Positions 8,603 to 15,345 of a stretch of DNA of 36,004 nucleotides are shown here, in pieces. The position numbers and the translations under genes were made by a program. The stretch is from Spirochaetota bacterium (GTDB lineage Bacteria; Spirochaetota; UBA4802; JAFGDQ01). Below the pieces are notes generated by a model that was not told where the DNA came from, did not search any database, and was given only the letters and a program-made list of their open reading frames with translations. Numbering within the stretch: position 1 is the stretch's first letter; each line of letters begins with the position of its first letter. Where the stretch lies: positions 1 through 36,004 of the forward strand of contig JAXHTS010000027.1 of assembly GCA_034190085.1 (NCBI GenBank), read 5' to 3'.

Positions 8603-9268
8603 TTACCATCTTTCCACCTGGAGCCGATGTTCCAAATATTCAGACTGTTTTGTTGTCAGTTCTCCTACATTTTTTTCTATCCAATTGATATCTCCTGATA
8701 CAATAGCAGCCTTAGCAGCATTACTTAAGCTGTATTCCTCAAGGGCTTTAGATCCATTTTCCATCAATTCGGTCCAAAAGTTCTTGTCATCAGCCGTCCT
8801 GTTTAATACTCTGAGAACCTGTTCTTTCTCGATAATCCTTTTATCAGTTGTATCCATCTTATCTGTCTTGGTGTTTCCGGTAAACTTTCTAATTGCTTTT
8901 TTAACAGCTCCTACAATTTCATCCGGATTAAAAGGTTTGGGGATATAATCGTCAGCTCCAGATTTCATCGCTTCTACAGCAGTTGGCACAGATGCATATC
9001 CTGTGATCATTATTACTGGTACCTCAGGTCGGTATTCTTTGAGTCGCTTTATAAGATCAATTCCATTCATATCCGGCATCTTCAAATCAACCAAAACTGC
9101 ATCATACATCTCTTTTGTTGCCCTTCTTAATCCATCCTTCCCTGTATAAGCTGTTTCCATTATGTAGCCTTCATCCTCAAAAATTCTTTGACATCCTCTG
9201 CAGAGATTTACTTCATCGTCTACAATTAAGAGTCTTTCATGCCTTTCATCTAAAATGTTATGTTCCAT
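8603..9268 (-). CDS. Response regulator with receiver domain and FdhA-like C-terminal tail
   Basis: This is a 221-residue protein. Residues 12-128 are a complete CheY-like receiver: acidic pair D17/D18, phospho-acceptor D61 (VDLKMPDMNG), T89 (ITGYAS) and K111 (PKPF). After a charged linker (129-150) there is no winged helix, AAA+ or HTH module. Instead, residues 152-221 match the last 70 residues of the formate dehydrogenase catalytic subunit at 37 of 70 positions, ending in the same way (RLQ-x-E-x-W). It is the first gene of the operon, preceded by AGGAGG and a sigma-54 type promoter. A histidine kinase is not present in the window. The receiver annotation is secure. The role is not: it may regulate the enzyme or a complex by docking rather than by binding DNA. 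Confidence 0.9.
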   Translation of the reverse strand: MEHNILDERHERLLIVDDEVNLCRGCQRIFEDEGYIMETAYTGKDGLRRATKEMYDAVLVDLKMPDMNGIDLIKRLKEYRPEVPVIMITGYASVPTAVEAMKSGADDYIPKPFNPDEIVGAVKKAIRKFTGNTKTDKMDTTDKRIIEKEQVLRVLNRTADDKNFWTELMENGSKALEEYSLSNAAKAAIVSGDINWIEKNVGELTTKQSEYLEHRLQVERW

Positions 9269-9311
9269 TTTCTTGCCTCCTTTTTTATTTTGTTTTCACT
9301 AATATATAAAA

Positions 9312-9326
9312 GCAATACTCATGCCA
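9312..9326 (-). promoter_or_regulatory. Sigma-54 (-24/-12) promoter of the fdh operon
   Basis: On the minus strand the sequence is TGGCATGAGTATTGC, followed by TTT. The consensus is TGGCAC-N5-TTGC; only one core base differs and the GG-to-GC spacing is exact. Transcription would begin near 9300, leaving about 30 nt of leader before the regulator ATG at 9268. This implies activation by an enhancer-binding protein, not seen here. Confidence 0.7.
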
Positions 9327-9518
9327 GATGATGTTAATGTTGAAAAATATTGTGGATTATTGAATGAAATGATAAATATTTATATAATATAGCCTTATTC
9401 CTGAGGGTATATTTGATGAGATTTTGATCTATAAATGGTTATAATCTCATATAAATCGATATAATCAGCTTTATTATCTTTTTGATCAATTTTTAAAGGC
9501 GCATCATTCACTGCTATA

Positions 9519-9645
9519 TAAAGTGTATTTATATAACGAAAGATACTTCTTTAAATATATTAAGAAAAATTAAAGTGTTATTTGAGATTTAAAGGGGATA
9601 TTTTATATTTTTAATATTAAAGTGTATAATAATTATATACACTTT
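9519..9645. repeat. AAAGTGTAT repeats and 10-bp palindrome
   Basis: AAAGTGTATA (9619-9628) and TATACACTTT (9636-9645) are perfect inverted arms with 7 nt between them. A further AAAGTGTATT occurs at 9520-9529, and a weaker AAAGTGTTAT lies near 9572. The sites are about 200-320 bp upstream of the sigma-54 promoter, where an enhancer-binding protein or another regulator could bind. No regulator is known for them. Confidence 0.35.
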
Positions 9646-9661
9646 GCAGGAATTTTTTTGT

Positions 9662-9823
9662 ATGGTCAAAATTGATTGTATGCGCAATGAGTCTTCAGGT
9701 GAAGAAGAAAACTTGATGCTCTATTTTGGAAAGATTATTTCGTGTGCAAATTATTTTTTAGGGCATTTTTTGATAAAGATGTTATTAATTTTTCAGCATT
9801 ATATTATTATGTCCCTTAAATAA
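9662..9823 (+). CDS. Possible 53-residue protein
   Basis: This ORF begins MVKIDCMRNESSGEEEN. Its C-terminal half is hydrophobic and aromatic. A weak AGGA lies about 11 nt upstream. It is in an AT-rich region with no recognisable homologue, followed 21 nt later by another small ORF. It may be chance. Confidence 0.2.
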   Translation: MVKIDCMRNESSGEEENLMLYFGKIISCANYFLGHFLIKMLLIFQHYIIMSLK

Positions 9824-9844
9824 ATTATACAGAGAGGGATATTC

Positions 9845-10096
9845 ATGGAACAAGCAAAAGAAAAACGATTACCAGAAGAGATAAAGAATGAACTATTAGA
9901 TTTAATGGAAAAAGAGATTGAATCGATCACAATAACAAATAATGGTAAGCCATGCACATTTTATGAGCTTGAAGGCAAACTATTCGATATTGGAAAATGA
10001 TATAAACAAAAGATGTTAGAGAAGATTGCCGAACTTGAAGCTGAAGAATATGGTAAAAAAAATATGTCCCTAGTGTCAGGGAAGGTTAAGAAATAA
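9845..10096 (+). pseudogene. Small gene interrupted by an in-frame TGA
   Basis: A 51-codon ORF (MEQAKEKRLPEEIKNELLDL at the start, ending FDIGK) has a good GAGAGGGAT ribosome site. After TGA at 9998-10000 the same frame continues for 31 codons (YKQKMLEKIAELEAEEYGKK and onward) to TAA at 10094-10096. The charged helical composition continues across the stop, so this looks like one 80-codon reading frame with a nonsense change. It could be the N-terminal remnant of a transposase of the ISKra4 type, but that resemblance is from memory and weak. No SECIS-like hairpin is evident, so selenocysteine is unlikely. Confidence 0.35.
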
Positions 10097-10292
10097 GGGT
10101 AAAGTCAAAAGAATAATTTTAAGTACTACTGGAGAAGTAATTAAGGCTTTCTGAAAAAGTAAATATTTAGACTATACAGCGAACACTCCACATTCATAGC
10201 GTCTCATGTGACGCAGTAAAATTTGGGTAAAAAGAAGCCTTAGTTTCCTTTCGGATTGTAATAGTTAAGATAATATCTGACATTCCGATAAT

Positions 10293-10336
10293 AAAACTGA
10301 CACTTATTCCCCCCGGGAGGAATAAGTGTCAGTTTT
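10293..10336. repeat. 44-nt near-perfect palindrome at the IS edge
   Basis: The 18-bp arms AAAACTGACACTTATTCC (10293-10310) and GGAATAAGTGTCAGTTTT (10319-10336) are perfect, around an 8-nt GC-rich centre. It sits 15 nt before the transposase remnant. It may be the IS left end fused to an inverted copy, or a strong hairpin that blocks read-through transcription into the element. No matching right end is found. Confidence 0.6.
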
Positions 10337-10350
10337 CGGCAAATACAATT

Positions 10351-11223
10351 ATGAGGAGTGTCTCTGTGAACCAAGAAGACAAAATAATCAAAACAAAAGT
10401 TGGTCTAATAAGACTTGCAAGAGAATTGGGTAATGTATCATAAGCATGTAAAGTTTTTGGATATTCAAGAGATAGTTTCTACAGATTTAAAGAACTTTAT
10501 GAGCATGGAGGTGAAGAAGCTTTAAAAGAGATTAGCAGAAAGAAGCCTAATATTAAAAATAGGATCAATCCTGTAAATGAAGATGCAGTTTTAAAGATGG
10601 TCATTGATCGCCCGGCTTATGGCCAAATGCGGGTATCTAACGAGTTGAAGAAAGATGGTTTATTCGTTTCCCCAGGTGGAGTAAGGAATATTTGGCAAAG
10701 ACATGATCTGGAGTCATTGGTTGCTTTTGCTAAACTCTACACTACTAAAACTGCTATTACAGCTACGGATATTTTAAACGATAGAGTGTTGCCATTTTTT
10801 GAGGAGCAAGAGATTCCCCTTTTGAGGATATTAACTGATAGAGAGACTGAGTATTGTGGGAAAAAGGAAACCCATGGAGATCAGTTGTATTTAGCAGTTG
10901 AAAATATTGATCATTCTAAAACAAAAGCCAGAAGCCCTTAATCGAATGATATTTGTGAAGGACTTTATAAGATTATGTTGAATGAATTTTATCGCGTTGC
11001 TTTTAGAAAAAAGATTTACAGAGATTTAGAGGAGTTACAAGAAGATCTTGACGATTGGATAAAAGAATATAATGATGAGAGGCCACATACTGGCAAGTAT
11101 TGTTACGGAAAAACGCCCATGCAAACATTTCTAGATTCGAAGAATATTGCTCTAGAAAAAATGTTGGATAATAAATTACAGACAATAAAAGAAAACGAGA
11201 GTGTCAGATTAAATGCTGGCTAG
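10351..11223 (+). pseudogene. Degraded IS481-family transposase
   Basis: All pieces lie in one frame. An N-terminal HTH (VGLIRLARELGN, then ACKVFGYSRDSFYRFKELYE) is broken by TAA at 10441-10443. Next come RPAYGQMRVSNELKKDGLFV and RNIWQRHDLE. The frame then jumps straight to LVAFAKLYTTKTAITATDIL, so roughly 80-100 codons found in intact relatives, including the first catalytic Asp region, are deleted. The second Asp (LTDRETEYCG) and the Glu region (SNDICEGLYKI) remain, separated by TAA at 10939-10941. The C-terminus (YNDERPHTGKYCYGKTPMQT) is typical of this family. It is clearly inactive. It ends 25 nt from the stop of a convergent gene that is also broken. Confidence 0.85.
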
Positions 11224-11247
11224 TACAGATTTTCCTTTATATTATAA

Positions 11248-11766
11248 TCATTTTAAAGCATCAGTGATTGATGCGCTCATGGACGCTGGGAAGGAGACAA
11301 TTATTGTACGTTTAATAGCTAAAAGAGTGTCAGTCCCCCATGGGCACTTATCAATTATCGTTAATAAACTTCCTACAATAATAGGAGTAAGAAAATAAAT
11401 TGCCACAACCTTTTTAAAATAATTTAGTGTATTGCCCTGTAAATGAAATCGTTAAAAATTAAAATAGACAAAAAGTGACACAAACACGATCGAGACTGTT
11501 GCTAGTATGAGAATATTTATAAATGGTAGCCTTTCGCCAAGATTCCATGTTTCTTCTGTAAAGCCAACTGGGATTGCAAGAATAGAAGCGCCTACGATAA
11601 TTTGCATTATATCGCGGGGCCTGAGTCCCACCATAAAAGACTTCACTACGCGCGATATGACTTTTCCAGAACTGTCAAGAATCGGATAGACTCTGTGAAG
11701 ATAGCCGCCTATGCGTTTTATAGTAAATTGTTTTTTTGACTTTTCTTCTATTTTAGAATTTTCCAT
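11248..11766 (-). pseudogene. DUF2391-type integral membrane protein, nonsense mutated
   Basis: The first 104 codons end in YFNF at TAA 11452-11454. The same frame continues for 67 codons (RFHLQGNTLNYFKKVVAIYF, and later PWGTDTLLAIKRTIIVSFPA) to TGA at 11248-11250. Together they make a 172-codon protein with at least three hydrophobic segments, matching what I know of the DUF2391/TIGR02587 membrane family (GASILAIPVGFTEETWNLGE is characteristic). A Tyr or similar codon has probably become TAA. No other lesion is visible, so the event is recent or a sequencing error. The function of the family is unknown. An opposite-strand ORF at 11213-11398 is only its shadow. Confidence 0.75.
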
Positions 11767-11850
11767 TGTATAAGGTTAGTTGTATCTATTATATTGTTAA
11801 AGACACTCGGAAGAAGATCGTCATTTCGGGTGTGGTATTTCTTATCATAT

Positions 11851-12606
11851 TCAATATCTGCTAATCATTCTATTTGTCGTTCCACGTCTTAAGCGGCATT
11901 CTTCCGCTCTCTTCGCAGTGCATAATAATTTAATCAATAATATCCCAGAAAAGAATCCACCAATATGAGCCCAGAAAGCTACACCACCCATCCCCGAGCT
12001 AAAAAATCCACCAATTAATTGCAGTATGAACCAGTAACCAAGCATGAAAAAAGCTGGTACAATTATTCTGGTTATGAAGAAGCCAAAAATAATTAGCATA
12101 TGCACTGGAGCTCTGGGAAACATCACTGCATAAGCGCCCATAACACCCCCAATGGCTCCTGATGCGCCAACCATTGGGATCTGGCTTGAGGGATCTGCTG
12201 CAATCTGCGCAGCGGCAGCACAGATGCCGCAAAGGATATAGAATATAATAAACTTAACTGGTCCAAGAATATCCTCAACATTATCGCCAAAGATTCCGAG
12301 AAACCACATATTACCTATTAAATGCAACCATCCACCATGCATAAACATTGATGTTACAGGTGTCAACCAATTCGGTTTTCCGTCAAGCACGTAGGCAAGG
12401 CCATCCCCCACAGGAACCTGTGTGCCAGGTTTGACTAGACCTAACAAATCTCCGGGTATTAAACCATATTGAATAATAGAATTTAACAAATCGGGATGAG
12501 TCCCCAGCTTTTGTATGAATATCCATATCAGGACATTCATGATAATAATAATATAAGTAACAATTGACCTGTAATAAGTCGGATTTTCATCTTTGATTGG
12601 TATCAT
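11851..12606 (-). CDS. Rhomboid-family intramembrane serine protease
   Basis: This 251-residue membrane protein carries the rhomboid hallmarks. The first helix is at about residues 15-32. An L1-loop segment HGGWLHLIGNMWFLG (90-104) follows. The catalytic Ser149 is in GASGAIGG and His214 is in FWAHIGGF. It has six predicted membrane segments and a short basic tail. Such enzymes cleave transmembrane substrates within the lipid bilayer; the substrate here is unknown. It stands alone, with 380 nt before the divergent thiG. Both catalytic residues are present, so it is probably active. Confidence 0.92.
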   Translation of the reverse strand: MIPIKDENPTYYRSIVTYIIIIMNVLIWIFIQKLGTHPDLLNSIIQYGLIPGDLLGLVKPGTQVPVGDGLAYVLDGKPNWLTPVTSMFMHGGWLHLIGNMWFLGIFGDNVEDILGPVKFIIFYILCGICAAAAQIAADPSSQIPMVGASGAIGGVMGAYAVMFPRAPVHMLIIFGFFITRIIVPAFFMLGYWFILQLIGGFFSSGMGGVAFWAHIGGFFSGILLIKLLCTAKRAEECRLRRGTTNRMISRY

Positions 12607-12986
12607 GATTTTCCCTTTCCTATAAAGCGATGTTACTTATCCTAAGTATAATATAGCAACAAATTAATCTACAACTTTATGACTTATTATAGGAGGTGCA
12701 CAAATTATAATTTCTCCTGCAAAGGTATTGCCATTTTTATGTCAATAAAATATTCATAATAATCCCTAATCTCAGCTTCTCTCTTCTCAAACTTGCGCTG
12801 ATATAATAGCGTGTCTTGTTTCTTGAAGAAATAAAGAAGTTGACTACTCGAAATAGAGTGCCATAATATTTCCCTAATCAATTTGTGGAGAATATATCGT
12901 TATTTTTTAACAAAATGAATTATACTTTTAGGTATTGACTAATTATCCTGAATTCTCAATTTATATAGCGATTTTAATAATAGATT
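12607..12986. other. Divergent rhomboid / thiG intergenic region with an ORF relic
   Basis: No TPP riboswitch is recognisable upstream of thiG: the THI-box style segments are absent. A minus-strand frame without a good start (12705-12899; it reads KKQDTLLYQRKFEKREAEIR and then DYYEYFIDIKMAIPLQEKL) stays open for 64 codons and looks protein-like. It may be the end of a lost gene. TTGACT at 12935-12940 could be a -35 box for thiG, but its -10 spacing is poor. Confidence 0.3.
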
Positions 12987-13784
12987 ATGATACTTAAAAA
13001 CTTAGAACTCAAAGATGATTATCTGATCATTTCTGATCGGAAATTTAATTCTAGACTATTTATTGGCACTGGAAAGTATTCATCCATTGATATAATGAAG
13101 GAAGCCATTGAGGAGTCTGAATCAGAGATGGTCACAGTAGCACTGAGAAGGGTTGATCTGAAGAATCCGAATGATGATCTATTAGGCTCATTAGTTAATA
13201 ACAAGAGGATAAAGCTTCTGCCTAATACCTCAGGGGCCAGAAATGCTGAAGAGGCAATCAGGCTTTCGAGAATAGCAAGGGAGATGGGCTGCGGGAACTG
13301 GGTTAAGCTTGAGGTTACCCCTGAACCCAGATATCTGCTTCCTGATCCCATTGAGACAGAAATTGCAGCAAAAACTCTTGTGAAGGATGGATTCGTCGTT
13401 TTACCATACATCAATGCAGATCCCATCTTAGCTAAAAGGCTTGAAGAGGTCGGATGTGCTACCGTTATGCCACTGGGTTCTCCAATTGGTACTAATAAGG
13501 GGATTAAGACTCTGGATAATATTAAAATTATCATTGAAATGTCAAACGTTCCAGTTGTGGTAGATGCAGGTTTGGGCACACCATCCCATGCTGCTCAGGC
13601 AATGGAGCTTGGTGCTGATGCTGTATTGGTAAATACCGCCATTGCTGTCTCCCAGAATCCTTCTCTTATAGCAAGAGCCTTCAAGAAAGGGGTAGAAGCT
13701 GGAAGGGAGGCATATATTGCCGGTCAGGTTGAAATAAGCGATATCGCTATTTCATCGAGTCCTCTTACAGGTTTTTTAAGATAA
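12987..13784 (+). CDS. thiG: Thiazole synthase ThiG
   Basis: This is a 265-residue TIM-barrel enzyme that forms the thiazole phosphate ring of thiamine from deoxyxylulose phosphate, dehydroglycine and ThiS-thiocarboxylate. The early [10 protein letters not shown] motif and the Schiff-base lysine K107 (NWVKLEV) are present. So are the phosphate-binding regions [11 protein letters not shown] and [20 protein letters not shown]. Length is normal for the family. It is followed 67 nt later by thiH on the same strand, the anaerobic pair. The ThiS and ThiF sulfur-delivery proteins are not in the window. No clear Shine-Dalgarno sequence is seen. Confidence 0.97.
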   Translation: MILKNLELKDDYLIISDRKFNSRLFIGTGKYSSIDIMKEAIEESESEMVTVALRRVDLKNPNDDLLGSLVNNKRIKLLPNTSGARNAEEAIRLSRIAREMGCGNWVKLEVTPEPRYLLPDPIETEIAAKTLVKDGFVVLPYINADPILAKRLEEVGCATVMPLGSPIGTNKGIKTLDNIKIIIEMSNVPVVVDAGLGTPSHAAQAMELGADAVLVNTAIAVSQNPSLIARAFKKGVEAGREAYIAGQVEISDIAISSSPLTGFLR

Positions 13785-13851
13785 TCAATTATATCGATTT
13801 ACTCAAATTGTGATCGAATGAAAAAGTATTTTATTGATATGAAGGAACTAT

Positions 13852-14961
13852 ATGTTTGATCAAATATTGGATAAATATCCTTGGAGTGTAGTAAGTGATA
13901 AGATTTATAATTCCTCAATAGACGAAATAGACTCTCAATTAAATAAGGAATTTAAAACTCCTGATGATTTTTATTCCATATTATCTCCATCAGCAGATTC
14001 CTATTTAGAAGAACTTGCTAAAGTTTCCAGTAATATTACAAGGATGAGATTCGGAAATACTATTCAACTCTATGCACCGCTCTATATTTCTAATGAATGT
14101 ACTAATTCCTGCATCTATTGTGGATTTAATATGAGGCATAAAATCAAGAGGATTACATTATCCTATGATATGATTGAAGAAGAGAGTGAGATTCTTTTCA
14201 GGAAAGGATTTAGGCATATTCTTCTTGTTAGTGGTGAGCATAGAGGGGTTGTCCCTGTGAGTATGTTATCAGAAATAGGGAAGAGACTTCATAGTAAATT
14301 TGCTTCTATTTCAATAGAGGTATACCCGATGAAGGAGGATGAATACAAGTTGATGATAGGGTCTGGTGTTGATGGGTTGGCGATATATCAAGAGACCTAT
14401 GATCGGGAGGCATATGGAAGGGTACACCTATCCGGGCAGAAGAAGGACTTTAACTGGAGATTGAATGCGCCTGAGAGGGGTGGATCTGCAGGATTCAGGA
14501 GAATAGGAATAGGTGTATTGCTTGGAATCTCCGATTGGCGGGTTGAGGGATTTTTCCTCGCTCTTCATGCCTATTATCTGATGAAAAAGTGCTGGAGGAG
14601 TCTCATTCAGATATCCTTCCCGAGATTGCGCGACGCGCATGTTGGTTATAAAGCGCCTAAACCTGTAAGTGATAGGGATTTGGTGCATCTAATATGCGCA
14701 ATGAGAATTCTTAACCCTGATGTTGGGCTTGTATTATCCACAAGAGAACTTCCCTTATTGAGGGATAACATCTTACCCTTGGGGATTACAATGATGAGTG
14801 CCGGATCGAAGACTGAGCCTGGGGGTTATTCTCATGCTGGAATAGCTGATGAGCAATTCGAGATAATGGACACACGATCCCCGGATACAGTAGCGACCAT
14901 GATTAAGCAAATGGGATTTGATCCGGTATGGAAGGATTGGGACAGAGACTTTCTTGCTTAA
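13852..14961 (+). CDS. thiH: 2-iminoacetate synthase ThiH (radical SAM tyrosine lyase)
   Basis: This 369-residue radical SAM enzyme cleaves tyrosine to p-cresol and dehydroglycine, the glycine-derived substrate of ThiG in anaerobes. The [4Fe-4S]/SAM ligands are C83, C87 and C90 in CTNSCIYCGF. Downstream blocks IEVYPMKEDEYKLMIGSGVD, YQETYDREAYGRVHLSG and MMSAGSKTEPGGYS are typical of ThiH. It is preceded by AAGGAA and lies 67 nt after thiG. Use of ThiH rather than the oxidase ThiO agrees with an anaerobic lifestyle. Confidence 0.97.
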   Translation: MFDQILDKYPWSVVSDKIYNSSIDEIDSQLNKEFKTPDDFYSILSPSADSYLEELAKVSSNITRMRFGNTIQLYAPLYISNECTNSCIYCGFNMRHKIKRITLSYDMIEEESEILFRKGFRHILLVSGEHRGVVPVSMLSEIGKRLHSKFASISIEVYPMKEDEYKLMIGSGVDGLAIYQETYDREAYGRVHLSGQKKDFNWRLNAPERGGSAGFRRIGIGVLLGISDWRVEGFFLALHAYYLMKKCWRSLIQISFPRLRDAHVGYKAPKPVSDRDLVHLICAMRILNPDVGLVLSTRELPLLRDNILPLGITMMSAGSKTEPGGYSHAGIADEQFEIMDTRSPDTVATMIKQMGFDPVWKDWDRDFLA

Positions 14962-15345
14962 TTATATAATGCTTCCACTTCTTTATCGAATCAACAGAAC
15001 TCCACAATATTACCCTAATAATCGAATTATACTAAATCATTGACATGATATAATAAACTCCATGATCAACCGACTATTGCATTGATTTGAATTAATAAAA
15101 TCATCATATCTGATTGTTTCAAAATATATATCAATATCCTTCACTATGCTCCAATATCTGAATTTTGTTACAATATTCAAATAGATTTTTTCTAAATTGA
15201 ATTTGACTTTCTTAATTAGAGTATATACATTTTTATTAGTATGTTGAATTTACCTTCAATATCCTTGATTTTGTGAAGTATCAATTAATAACAAAAATTA
15301 TTAATGTTATTAATGATGATATCTATTCTCAATTGATGACAGTAT
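14962..15345. other. Intergenic region before the PAS-GGDEF-EAL gene
   Basis: This stretch is about 384 nt, very AT-rich, with no ORF or RNA gene that I can support. It presumably contains the promoter of the next gene, but no convincing -35/-10 pair was found. Confidence 0.4.

Noticed and set aside
11325-11336. AGTGTCAGT as a right end of the IS481 element
   Set aside because: It lies within the reading frame of the DUF2391 gene (DKCPWGTDTL), and only nine bases match.
11213-11398. Plus-strand 61-codon ORF beside the transposase remnant
   Set aside because: It lies opposite the C-terminal half of the broken DUF2391 gene, whose frame matches a family; the plus-strand reading is its shadow.
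12719-12733. Sigma-54-like TGGCAATACCTTTGC on the minus strand, upstream of the rhomboid gene
   Set aside because: Spacing fits, but the sixth base differs from consensus, and the site is inside a coding-like relic and 110 nt from the gene. Chance is likely.
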